Assembly: GCA_016707895.1 (NCBI GenBank)
Contig: JADJGV010000001.1
Span: 917,501-981,500 of the forward strand
Direction of reading: 5' to 3'
DNA: 64,000 nt
Source of the DNA: Myxococcales bacterium
Lineage (GTDB): Bacteria; Myxococcota_A; Polyangia; Haliangiales; Haliangiaceae
Part shown: positions 56,301 through 64,000 of the stretch, one piece after another
Position numbering within the stretch: position 1 is the stretch's first letter
Layout: every line of letters begins with the position of its first letter
The notes under the pieces: generated by a model
What the model was told of the DNA's origin: nothing
The model's input: only the letters and a program-made list of their open reading frames with translations
Database searches by the model: none
Position numbers and translations under genes: made by a program

Positions 56301-59300
56301 CTACGCGCGCGGGCCGTGGATGGCGACGACGCTCTTGCCGCCGCCGACCGGCCGCACCTCGACGGTGGCGCCGACGCGCTCGTCGAGGCCGGGGACATGG
56401 GAGACGATGCCGACCTGGCGGCCGCTGGCGCGGAGCGTGTCGAGCGCGGCCAGCGCGGTGTCGAGCGTGACCGGATCGAGGGTGCCGAAGCCCTCGTCGA
56501 CCAAGAGCGTGCGGACGGTGGTGCCGCCGGTCGACAGCGACGATAGCCCCAGCGCCAGGGCCAGCGACGCCAGGAAGGTCTCGCCGCCCGACAGGCTGGC
56601 CAGCGAGCGGACCTCCTCGCCCATGTCGCGATCGATGACCTGCAGCTCGAGGTCCTCGCCGGGCACGCGCTCGAGCTGGTAGCGCGGCGCCAGGTCGTCG
56701 AGGTGCGCGTTGGCGGCCGCCAGCAGCGTCTCGAGAGTGAGGCTCTGGGCGAAGTCGCGCAGGCGCTTGCCGTCGGCCGAGCCGATCAGCGCGGCGAGCT
56801 GCTCCTCGGCGAGGTGCGCGGCGTCGAAGTCGGCCAGCGCGGCGGCGGCGGCGACGCGGTGCGCGCGGGCGGCGTCGTCGGCGCGCAGCTGCGCGTGCAG
56901 CGCGGCGGCGGCCTCGCGCGCGGCGGCGGCGGCGGCAGCGGCGGCGGCGAGCCGCGCGGTCCACGCCTCCGGCGCGAGGTCGAGATCGAGGTCGGGCAGC
57001 GCGGGCAGCGCGGGCAGCGTCGGGCGCGCGGCGTCGAGCGCGGCTCGCTGGCGCTCGAGCTCGTGGACGCGGGCGGCGGCGGCGACGGCGGCGTGGGTGG
57101 CGGCCGCGACGCGGTCGCGATCGCGGGCGATCGCCGCGGCGTCGATCGCCAGTGCGGCGGCGGCGACGGCGGCTGGCACGTCGAGCGCTGCCAGCGCGGC
57201 GGCCAGCGCGCGCTCGGCCTGCCCGTGCTCGGCGGCGGCGGCGGTCGCGGCGGCGGTGGCGGCGGCCGCGTGGGCGGCGGCCGCGGCGGCGGCCAGGCCG
57301 GCGGCGGTGCTGGCGGCGCGGGCGGCGGCGGCGTTGGCCTCGGTCGACGTCACCGCCGCGGCCAGCGCGGCGACCCGAACGTCGGTGGCGACGCCGTCGA
57401 GCAGCGCCGCGCGGGCGGCCACGGCGGCGGCGTGCTCGGCCTGCGCGGCGGCCGCGCGCGCGGCGGCGGCCGCGACCGCCTGATCGAGCTCGGCGCCGAG
57501 CGCGACGCCGGCCGCGTGGGTCGCGCCGTGCTCGTCGAGCGTGCGCAGCGCGGCGGCGTGGCGCGCCGCGGCCGCCTGCCAGCGCGGCAGCGCGGCGGCC
57601 AGCGTCGCGCGCAGCGTCGCCGGCGCGGCGGTGGCGGCGGCCGGGACGACCTGCTCGACGACGGCGCGCGCGGCGCCGCACTCCTGCCCGGCCAGATCGC
57701 GCGCCCGCTCGGCGGCGACCCGCGCCGCGACCAGCTCGGCGATCGCCCGGCGCGCGCGATCGCCGCGATCGCGTGCCACGCCGCACGCGTGCAGCGCGGT
57801 CAGCACCGCGGCGTGTGCGGTCGCCGCGCGCCCCGCGCGCGCCTCGGCGTCGGTGCGCGCGGCCTCGGCGGCGGCGAGGTCCTGGGTCGCGGCGGCGGTG
57901 AGCTCGACCAGCCAGCCGGCGGCCGCGTCGGACTCCGGCACCGCCGCCAGCGGCAGCTCGCCCGCGGCCTGCAGCTGCGCGCGCCAGTCGGCGGCGACCG
58001 CGGCGCGCTGGGTCGCGAGGCGCGCGGCCTCGTCGTCGCCGGCCTCGGCGCGGCCGCGCGCCACCGCGGCGGCGAGCTGCTGCGCGGCGAGGTCGTCCTC
58101 GAGCGCCGCCAGCGCGGCTGCCAGCTCGGCGACCCGCGCCTCCTGCGCCGCGACCAGCGCGTCGATCACCGCGTCGCCGCGCCACGGGTGCTCGACCGCG
58201 CCGCACAGCGGGCACGGCTCGCCGTCGACCAGCGCGCCGCGCTCGGCGTCGAGGCCGCGGGCGTGGCGCAGCCGCACCGCCGCGGCGTCGGCCTCGCTCC
58301 ACGCCGCGCGCGCCACCTGCGCGCGGCCGCGCACGGCCTCGTCCTCGACGGCGAGCCGCGCGACCTGCGCGCGAGCGGCCGCGGCGGCGGCCCGCGCGGT
58401 GGCCTCGGCGGCCGCCAGCTGCCGGGCCCGATCGGCGAGCGCCGCCAGCCCCGCGACCTGCGCCGCGCGCCGCGCGCACGCCTGCGCCTGCGCCTGCGCC
58501 GGGGCCAGCGGCGCCGCCGCCAGCTCGGCCTCGGCTGCGACCTGCCGCGCCTGGGCCTGGGCCAGGGCCCGCTCGCCCGCGCCGCGCTCGTCGTCGGCCG
58601 CCGCCAGCTCGGCCTCGGCGTCGTGCAGCGCCGGCGCGATCGCGTCGAGCGTCGCCCGCGCCGCCGCCAGCTCCGCGCCGCGCTCGATCAGCGTCGCCAG
58701 CGCGGCGTCGAGGCTGGGCCAGCGATCGCCCACCGCCGCCGCCAGCGGCTCGGCGGCCATCGCCGCCGCCGCGCGATCGCGATCGCGCGCCGCGCCGGCC
58801 ATCGCCGTCGTCAGCGCCCGCTGCCGCGCCGCGTGGGCCTGCTGCCGCGCCGCCGCGTCGGCCGCCACCGTCGCCGCGTCGTCGTCCCGCCGCGCCGCCG
58901 CCGCCACCGCCGCGTCCGCGGCCCGCGCCGCCGCGATCGCCGCCGCCGCCCCCGCCTCGGCCTCACGCGCCGCCCGCGCCGCCCGCTCGGCCGCCGCCGC
59001 CCCCGCCTCGCGCGCGCGCGCGATCGCCGCCGCCGCCGCCTGCGCGTCGGCCGCCGCCGCCCCCGCCCCCGCCGTGCTCTCGACCCGGCTGGCCGCCGCC
59101 GCCGCGTCGGCCCACGGCGCGCGCACCGCGGCCAGGCGATCGATCAGCGCCAGCCGCGCCGCCACCTCGGCCAGCGCCGCCAGCGTCGCGTCGGTGGCCG
59201 CCCGCGCGGTCACGGCCTCCGCGTGATCGGCGCGCCACCGCGCCGCGGCCTCGCGCCAGCGCCCCGCCGCCAGCAGCCGCTGCTCGTCGGCGGCACACGC

Positions 59301-60044
59301 CGCCACCGCGGCCTCGGCGTCGGCCAGCCGCGCCACCAGCGCCGCCCGCCCGTCGGCGTCGAGCACCGGCGTCAGCTCGCCGGCCGCCGCCAGGCCGCGC
59401 CGCTGGCTGGCGATCTCCTGGCCGCGGCGGTGCGCGGCCATCGACAGCGCGCCGTACAGCGACGTCCCGGTCATGCGCTCGAGCAGCGCCGACCGCTCGC
59501 CGGGCGCCGCCCGCAGGAACGCCGCGAAGTCGCCCTGGGCCAAGAGCGCCGAGCGCCGGAACTGATCGAACGTCAGCCCGAGCGCGTCCTCGATCGCCTT
59601 CTGGGTCTCCCGCCGAGTGCCGCCGAGGCGGGCGCCGTCGTCGAGCCGCACCAGCGAGGTCTCCTGGCCCTGGAACGCGCCGGTCGGCTTGCCGTGGGCG
59701 CGCCGCACCGCCCAGCGCGCGCGGTAGCGCCGGTGATCGCGGCCCTCGAAGTCGACCTCGGCCCAGCCGGCGCCGGCGCCGCGGCGCAACAGCGATCGCA
59801 CGTCGGCGGCGCCCACCGCGGCCACGCCGTCGCGCCCGACCTCGAACCGGCTGCGGCCCTCGAGCCGCGGCGTGACGTTGAACAGCGCCGCGCACACCGC
59901 GTCGAGCAGCGTGCTCTTGCCGGCGCCGGTCGCGCCGGTGATCGCGAACAGCCCAGCCGACGCCAGCGGCTCGGCGGCCAGGTCGACCTCGAACTCGTCG
60001 GCCAGGCTGGCCAGGTTGGCGCCGCGGATCGCCAGCAGCCTCAT
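56301..60044 (-). CDS. sbcC: Exonuclease subunit SbcC (Rad50-like ATPase)
   Basis: SMC-like ATPase partner of SbcD, 1247 aa. The complex opens hairpins and resects DNA ends. Walker A is GLFAITGATGAGKSTLLDAV (~31-50), the Q-loop is ALLAQGDFAAFLRAAPGER, and the long Ala/Arg-rich coiled-coil arms meet at a zinc hook with LVDGEPCPLCGAVEHPW (~610). The C-terminal ABC signature is SLSGGETFLASLALALGL and Walker B is VRTLLVDEGFGTLD. Extreme Ala content (a coiled-coil property at this G+C) creates long open frames on the opposite strand that are not genes. It overlaps sbcD by ATGA. Confidence 0.95.
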   Translation of the reverse strand: MRLLAIRGANLASLADEFEVDLAAEPLASAGLFAITGATGAGKSTLLDAVCAALFNVTPRLEGRSRFEVGRDGVAAVGAADVRSLLRRGAGAGWAEVDFEGRDHRRYRARWAVRRAHGKPTGAFQGQETSLVRLDDGARLGGTRRETQKAIEDALGLTFDQFRRSALLAQGDFAAFLRAAPGERSALLERMTGTSLYGALSMAAHRRGQEIASQRRGLAAAGELTPVLDADGRAALVARLADAEAAVAACAADEQRLLAAGRWREAAARWRADHAEAVTARAATDATLAALAEVAARLALIDRLAAVRAPWADAAAAASRVESTAGAGAAAADAQAAAAAIARAREAGAAAAERAARAAREAEAGAAAAIAAARAADAAVAAAARRDDDAATVAADAAARQQAHAARQRALTTAMAGAARDRDRAAAAMAAEPLAAAVGDRWPSLDAALATLIERGAELAAARATLDAIAPALHDAEAELAAADDERGAGERALAQAQARQVAAEAELAAAPLAPAQAQAQACARRAAQVAGLAALADRARQLAAAEATARAAAAAARAQVARLAVEDEAVRGRAQVARAAWSEADAAAVRLRHARGLDAERGALVDGEPCPLCGAVEHPWRGDAVIDALVAAQEARVAELAAALAALEDDLAAQQLAAAVARGRAEAGDDEAARLATQRAAVAADWRAQLQAAGELPLAAVPESDAAAGWLVELTAAATQDLAAAEAARTDAEARAGRAATAHAAVLTALHACGVARDRGDRARRAIAELVAARVAAERARDLAGQECGAARAVVEQVVPAAATAAPATLRATLAAALPRWQAAAARHAAALRTLDEHGATHAAGVALGAELDQAVAAAAARAAAAQAEHAAAVAARAALLDGVATDVRVAALAAAVTSTEANAAAARAASTAAGLAAAAAAAHAAAATAAATAAAAEHGQAERALAAALAALDVPAAVAAAALAIDAAAIARDRDRVAAATHAAVAAAARVHELERQRAALDAARPTLPALPALPDLDLDLAPEAWTARLAAAAAAAAAAREAAAALHAQLRADDAARAHRVAAAAALADFDAAHLAEEQLAALIGSADGKRLRDFAQSLTLETLLAAANAHLDDLAPRYQLERVPGEDLELQVIDRDMGEEVRSLASLSGGETFLASLALALGLSSLSTGGTTVRTLLVDEGFGTLDPVTLDTALAALDTLRASGRQVGIVSHVPGLDERVGATVEVRPVGGGKSVVAIHGPRA

Positions 60045-61381
60045 GTGGCCTCTCCGCGAGGGCCAGGCGCCCGCCCCCCCCCCGCGGGGGCTGGCCCGGG
60101 GGGGCCCCCCGGGGGGGGGGGCGGGGGGGGGCGGGCGGCGGCCGGGCGGCGGGGCCTCGGGCTCGGCGCCGGGAGCCCGCGGTGCAGCGCCGCGAACGCC
60201 GCGGCGATCGCCGGCGGCAGCTCGCCGCCGTGCTCGCGCTGCCACAGCCGCGCCACCACCTCGCGCGGCTCGAGCTGCGCCAGCACCTCGGCCGGGCGCG
60301 GCGCGCCGGCGGTGCGCGCGCCGCCGGCCTCGACCGAGATCTTCACCAGCCGCGGGTGCTTGCCGGCCAGCGCGGCCTCGACGTCGGTGCGCAGCCGCGG
60401 CGCTGGCGCGTCGAGCCGCACCCGCACCTCGAGGAACGGCCGCAGCTCGGGATCGACGGCCTCGTCGAGCGGCGCCAGCTCGGCCAGCTCGGCCAGCACC
60501 TGCGGCAAGGCGGCCGCGCCCCGCCGCGGCACCCGCAGCAGCGGCACCGTGCGCGGGATCGGCAACGTCCGGATTCCGGACAGTCGATCGCCGGCCAGCT
60601 CGACCACCACGACCTGGTGGTGGTAGTCGGCCTCGGCCATCGCCAGCGGGATCGGCGAGCCGGCGTAGCGCACGTGCTCGGCGCCCACCCGCTGCGCGCG
60701 GTGCAGGTGGCCGAGCGCGACGTAGGCCACGTCGTCGGCGAACGCGGCGCCGCCGATGACCTCCTCGCCGGCGATCACGATGCCGCGCTCGGACTTCGAC
60801 GGCAGGCCGCCGGCCAGGTGCAGGTGGCCCATCGCCAGCAGCGCCTGGCCCGGCCGCCGCTGCCGCCGCGCCGCGACCAGCACCTCGCGGAACACCGCCC
60901 GCACCGCGTCGCCGCGATCGCCGTCGGCGTCGAGATCCCCCGGGCGCAGGTACGGCACCGCCGCCACCAGCGCGCCGATCGCGCCGCTGGCGTCGCGCAG
61001 CGGCACCACCAGCGGCCCGGCGTCGATCGCGCCGTCGGCGTCGCGCCCGACCGTGCCGATCACGTGGACGCCGGCCGCGGCCAGGAGCGGCGCCGGCGCG
61101 GTCAGGCGCGCCGGCGAGTCGTGGTTGCCGGCGATCGCCACCACCGTCAGGTGCGGCCGGCGCCGCCGCGCCGCGGCGACGAACCCGTACCAGGCCGCCA
61201 GCGCTCGGGCCGGCGGGTTGCCGGCGTCGAACACGTCGCCGCTGATCAGCACCGCGTCGATGGCCTCGGCCGCGATCGTGTCGCACAGCCAGTCGAGGAA
61301 CGCCGCGTGCTCGCGATCGCGCGGCAGATCGTGCAGCGCGTGCCCGAGGTGCCAATCCGACGTGTGCAGGACCCGCAGCAC
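60041..61381 (-). CDS. sbcD: Exonuclease subunit SbcD (Mre11-like nuclease)
   Basis: Manganese-dependent nuclease subunit, 446 aa. Phosphoesterase motifs: HTSDWHLGHALHD (I), VLISGDVFDAGNPP (II), VAIAGNHDSPARL (III), then LLAMGHLHLAGG and YVALGHLHRAQ (IV/V). The capping domain follows to ~residue 400. The last ~40 residues are Pro/Gly/Arg-rich, encoded by long G and C runs at 60070-60140, and are probably not conserved. It starts with GTG and ends overlapping sbcC (ATGA), the standard sbcDC order. Confidence 0.94.
   Translation of the reverse strand: MLRVLHTSDWHLGHALHDLPRDREHAAFLDWLCDTIAAEAIDAVLISGDVFDAGNPPARALAAWYGFVAAARRRRPHLTVVAIAGNHDSPARLTAPAPLLAAAGVHVIGTVGRDADGAIDAGPLVVPLRDASGAIGALVAAVPYLRPGDLDADGDRGDAVRAVFREVLVAARRQRRPGQALLAMGHLHLAGGLPSKSERGIVIAGEEVIGGAAFADDVAYVALGHLHRAQRVGAEHVRYAGSPIPLAMAEADYHHQVVVVELAGDRLSGIRTLPIPRTVPLLRVPRRGAAALPQVLAELAELAPLDEAVDPELRPFLEVRVRLDAPAPRLRTDVEAALAGKHPRLVKISVEAGGARTAGAPRPAEVLAQLEPREVVARLWQREHGGELPPAIAAAFAALHRGLPAPSPRPRRPAAARPPPPPPPGGPPGPAPAGGGRAPGPRGEAT
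60070..60140. repeat. G/C homopolymer tract inside the 3' end of sbcD
   Basis: Runs of ten C, seven G, six C, eleven G and nine G occur within ~70 bp, including palindromic GGCCCGGGGGGGCCCCCC-like stretches. Homopolymers of this length are unusual even at this G+C and are prone to sequencing error. The sbcD frame nevertheless reads through to a normal ATGA overlap. Confidence 0.85.
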
Positions 61382-61559
61382 GGGCCCTGGATAGCACCTC
61401 GATCTGACCGGCGGTTTTTCCTCAGGACTGCGCCTGACAGCCGCGAAAACCTGAGCCTCAGTCCCTGCCGCACGCCTGCCGCGCGTCTGTCGCGCTGATC
61501 ACGCCTCACCCACGCCGTGGTGGTGCCCGTGGCCTGTCCCTTGCTCTAATCGGGCCACC

Positions 61560-62090
61560 GTGCGCGCCCTCCTCCCCCTCCTCGCGGCCCTCCCCCTCGC
61601 CGCCTGCACCCTCGACTTCGGGGACGACACCGGCTGCGGCGTCGATCCGCCGCCCGATCGCCTGATCAACCCCGCCACGCTGACCTGCGAGTTCCACGCG
61701 CCAGCCGATCCCTGCGTCTGGGATCCGTCGGCGCTGTCGTGGGGCGCGTGCGCCAGCCCGTGCGTCGACCTGGCCGAGCCGGCGTGCCTGGCGACGCCAG
61801 CCTGTCGCGGCGCCTACGACCACGACTGCTTTTTTGGCATCGGCGCGTGCAGCCGCCCGACCCCGTTCCTCGGCTGCTTCCCGACCGACGTCAACCAGGA
61901 CAACGTCACCGGCTGCGCCGGCCTCGACGCGTGGAGCTGCTCGCGCCACGAGGCGTGCGCCGCCACCTACCGCACCGCCGCGACCTGCGTCGACGGCCTC
62001 GATCAAGACGGCGACGGCGTCGCCGACGATCCCGACGAGTGCGGGCTGGCCTACGTCCGCTGCGTCCCCGAGCCGACGCCCCAGCCGTAG
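61560..62090 (+). CDS. Small Cys-rich lipoprotein
   Basis: A 176-aa predicted lipoprotein (GTG start; LLAALPLAACTLDF, lipobox Cys 16). Sixteen or so Cys in short motifs (SPCVDLAEPACLATPACRGA, CFFGIGACSRP) suggest disulfide-stabilised surface structure. It ends with a calcium-loop-like DGLDQDGDGVADDPDECG. Such short Cys-rich lipoproteins are abundant in Myxococcota; role unknown. Divergent from sbcDC across a 178-bp promoter region in which no clear box was found. Confidence 0.75.
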   Translation: MRALLPLLAALPLAACTLDFGDDTGCGVDPPPDRLINPATLTCEFHAPADPCVWDPSALSWGACASPCVDLAEPACLATPACRGAYDHDCFFGIGACSRPTPFLGCFPTDVNQDNVTGCAGLDAWSCSRHEACAATYRTAATCVDGLDQDGDGVADDPDECGLAYVRCVPEPTPQP

Positions 62091-62096
62091 CGGCAG

Positions 62097-62549
62097 TCAC
62101 GCCACGCGGCGGCGGCGATCCATCGCCAGCTCGGCCGGCGTGGTCGGCAGCGCGGTGCGGCACACCTGCTCGTCGAGGTGCGCCCACGCGTCGCGCACCG
62201 CGGCGCACATCCACTGCCACCCCGGGTCGGCGTCGTAGCGAAGCTCGAGCCGCAGCGCGGCGTGCATCGACGTCGCCCACTCGATGGCCTCGGTCACGCG
62301 GCGCGCGAACTCGTCGCGCGCGCCGGCGACCACCAGCCGCTGCTCGACCACCCCGCCGTCGGCGCCGACCAGCGCCAGGCGCGCGACCCGCTCGACCTCG
62401 AACACCCGAGCGTCGAGCCGCGGGACAGGTGTGTGTTCATCTTCCACCACCAGCGCGGCGCGCCGCTCGAGGGAGATGCGCATCCGGGACGCGCGATCGA
62501 GGCGACGCCACGGACACGCGAGGGGTTGGGTCATGGCGGCGGCGTGCAT
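62097..62549 (-). CDS. Protein of unknown function
   Basis: A 150-aa, signal-less protein with beta segments early (RMRISLERRAALVVEDE, ARLALVGADGGVVEQRLVV) and helices later (FARRVTEAIEWATSMHAALRL, AAVRDAWAHLDEQV). No domain is recognised. The ATG at 62549 is preferred because GAGGG lies ~9 nt upstream; an in-frame ATG at 62534 is possible. Its promoter region is shared with the MlaFE-like gene and includes the 62584 hairpin. Confidence 0.6.
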   Translation of the reverse strand: MHAAAMTQPLACPWRRLDRASRMRISLERRAALVVEDEHTPVPRLDARVFEVERVARLALVGADGGVVEQRLVVAGARDEFARRVTEAIEWATSMHAALRLELRYDADPGWQWMCAAVRDAWAHLDEQVCRTALPTTPAELAMDRRRRVA

Positions 62550-62583
62550 GGGCCCGACCCTCAGCAAGCGCCGCGCCAGCGGG

Positions 62584-62610
62584 GGAAGGGGCTTTGCGAG
62601 AGCCCCTTCC
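62584..62610. repeat. Hairpin with GCG loop between divergent genes
   Basis: GGAAGGGGCTTT (62584-62595), GCG, AGAGCCCCTTCC (62599-62610): a 12-pair stem with one G-T pair. It shares the core CTTTGCGANAG with the hairpin at 32839-32861. As it lies upstream of both flanking genes it is not a simple terminator. Confidence 0.6.
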
Positions 62611-62626
62611 AGGGTAGTGTCGCGCG

Positions 62627-64000
62627 GTGACCGAACCCGCTCCCGCTCCCGCGCGCCTCCAGGTCCGCGGCCTGCGCGTCGAGCTGCCCGACGGCCGGGT
62701 GTTGATCGACGACCTGTCGCTGTCCCTGGCGCCGGGCGAGGTCGCGGTGCTGCTCGGCGGCTCGGGCGCCGGCAAGTCCACGTTCGCGCGGGTGTTGTTC
62801 GAGCGGGCCGAGCTCGACGCCGCCGGCTTCCACGTCGAGTCGGAGGTGGTCGAGCTCGACCGCGGCCAGCTGGGGCTGGTGCCGCAGCGCGGCGCGCTGT
62901 TCGATCACCTCGACGTCGCCGGCAACATCGCGCTGGCGCTGCGCTACGCCGACACCCCGGAGGGCGATCCCGCGACGTGGCTGTCGCGGGTCGGGCTGGG
63001 CGCCGACGTCGCGCGCCCCGGCGTCGCGGTCGGCTCGTTGTCGGGCGGCCAGGCCCAGCGGGTCGCGGTGGCCCGGGTCCTCGCGTCGGGGCGCCGGCTG
63101 CTGTTCCTCGACGAGCCGTCGGTCGGCCTCGACCCGCACCGGGTGCGCCAGCTGGCCCGGCTGATCCGCCAGCAGGTCGAGGCGCTGGGCGCCGCGGCGA
63201 TCGTCGTCACCCACGACGTCGCGCTGGCCGCCGGGGTCGCCGACGCGCTGTACCTGCTGTCGCTCGAGGACCGGAAGCTGACCCGGCTGTTCCCCGACAC
63301 CTGGCCGGGGCCGGTCGAGCGCGACGGCGTCGACGACGCCACCCGCGGCCGCTGGCTGCTGGCGCTCGAGGACGCCCTGGTCGATCACCTCGAGACCCAC
63401 GGCGATCGGCCGCCGCCGCGCCGCCCGCCGCGCGGCCGCGCGCTCCTGCACCGCGCCGCCGAGGTGGCGCAGCCGGTGACCCGCCCGTTCGCGGTCGCGG
63501 CCTGGGCGCTGCGCCACCTGCCGGGCCAGCTGCTGCGGCGCCCGCGCGACAGCGTCACCGTGGCCAGCCGCGTCGGCGCCCAGGCGCTGGTGCGCCCGCT
63601 CCTGTTCTACGCGATCGTCTCGACGCTGATCGGCTACACCGTGCTGTACGTCATCAGCCGCATCGGCGGCGCGGGCGTGCGCCCCGACGCGCTGATCCGG
63701 CAGATCGGCGGCAGCTACGTGATCGCGCTGGCGCCGGCGCTGTCGGCGATCCTGTTCGTCGCCGCGTCGGGCAGCGCCACCAACGCCTGGCTGGGGTCGA
63801 TGGCGCTGGGCCGCCAGACCCTCGCGCTCGAGGCGCTCGGCATCGATCAGAAGGCGTACCTGTGGGCGCCGGCGTGGCTGGCGCTGGGGCTGGCGTACCT
63901 GGCCATCGCCTGCCTGTTCGCGCTGGGCATGATCGTCGGCGGCTACCTGGTGTGCCGCTCGCTCGGCATGCCCGACGCGTGGGCGCTGCTCACGGCCGAT
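62627..64000 (+). CDS. MlaF-MlaE-type ABC transporter fusion (ATPase + permease), C-terminus cut by window end
   Basis: An open frame from a GTG to the window edge, 458 codons so far, no stop. Residues ~10-230 are an ABC ATPase: Walker A LLGGSGAGKST, Q-loop VPQRGALFD, signature SLSGGQAQRVAVARV, Walker B LLFLDEPSVGLD, switch His VVTHDV. After a linker, residues ~310-458 match the MlaE/YrbE permease (RPLLFYAIVSTLIGYTVLYV, then IRQIGGSYVIALAPALSAIL and SATNAWLGSMALGRQTLALEALG). MlaE and MlaF move phospholipids between membranes and are normally separate proteins, so the fusion is unusual. MlaD-like substrate-binding genes, if present, lie beyond the window. Confidence 0.88.
   Translation, partial: MTEPAPAPARLQVRGLRVELPDGRVLIDDLSLSLAPGEVAVLLGGSGAGKSTFARVLFERAELDAAGFHVESEVVELDRGQLGLVPQRGALFDHLDVAGNIALALRYADTPEGDPATWLSRVGLGADVARPGVAVGSLSGGQAQRVAVARVLASGRRLLFLDEPSVGLDPHRVRQLARLIRQQVEALGAAAIVVTHDVALAAGVADALYLLSLEDRKLTRLFPDTWPGPVERDGVDDATRGRWLLALEDALVDHLETHGDRPPPRRPPRGRALLHRAAEVAQPVTRPFAVAAWALRHLPGQLLRRPRDSVTVASRVGAQALVRPLLFYAIVSTLIGYTVLYVISRIGGAGVRPDALIRQIGGSYVIALAPALSAILFVAASGSATNAWLGSMALGRQTLALEALGIDQKAYLWAPAWLALGLAYLAIACLFALGMIVGGYLVCRSLGMPDAWALLTAD

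Noticed and set aside
56703..60626. Plus-strand 1,307-codon open frame
   Set aside because: Antisense shadow of sbcC/sbcD: Arg/Gly low complexity, while the minus strand has all SbcC motifs.

Overview
The window is chromosomal DNA of very high G+C (roughly three quarters), with almost every codon ending in G or C and genes packed tightly on both strands. The gene content points to Myxococcota, most likely a Kofleriaceae/Haliangium-like member. The clues are many Cys-rich and 'DAxxDA'-linker lipoproteins, TPR/PEGA-type envelope proteins, several ECF sigma factors, a sigma-54 activator, a MYXO-CTERM-like sorting segment and thrombospondin-type-3/OmpA surface proteins. This assignment is inference from gene content. 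No rRNA, tRNA, CRISPR array or recognisable IS transposase was seen.

Layout: 1-3.9 kb, TRAP transporter (dctP end, dctQ, dctM) and a cation-efflux protein. 4-6.5 kb, an orphan DNA methyltransferase and small envelope genes. 6.6-8.1 kb, a symmetrical module of two divergent four-helix-bundle (S23/IVS-type) genes. Each has a ~150-bp palindrome ending at its start codon, and the pair is bracketed by two direct-oriented hexamer arrays. 8.1-13.9 kb, anti-sigma, ECF sigma, Cys-rich protein, caspase-like peptidase with a barrel-like domain, DinB polymerase and a HemJ-like membrane protein. 14-18.1 kb, a large lipoprotein, a DHH phosphoesterase and prepilin peptidase. 18.2-23.2 kb, a run with translational coupling at several junctions: lipoprotein, unknown, proB, proA, rsfS, rlmH. 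23.3-28.4 kb, envelope proteins, an ECF sigma factor and a sigma-54 activator. 28.5-35.3 kb, a frameshifted SPFH protein, PhoD, a His-rich protein and NDH-2. 35.4-43 kb, a split DUF222/HNH gene with an operator-like palindrome cluster, lipoproteins, a VOC protein and a DUF3943 protein. 43.1-50.5 kb, one giant surface protein. 50.6-56.3 kb, a PaaK/CapK-like adenylate-forming enzyme, a deacetylase-like protein, an S46 peptidase and a small secreted protein. 56.3-61.4 kb, sbcCD. 61.6-64 kb, small genes and an MlaF-MlaE fusion running off the end.

Working relationships: dctPQM form one transporter. proB and proA make proline from glutamate, and rsfS and rlmH both act on the 50S ribosomal subunit. 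SbcC and SbcD form one nuclease complex. The ECF sigma/anti-sigma pair overlaps by four bases. Three genes (caspase-like, SPFH, DUF222/HNH) look interrupted by single-base shifts. Two of these sit at runs of five C/G, so assembly error must be excluded before calling them pseudogenes.

The best candidate for an undescribed system is the 6.6-8.1 kb module. Two paralogous small helical proteins, related to those in 23S rRNA intervening sequences, each sit behind a long hairpin leader that would bury its own Shine-Dalgarno sequence.
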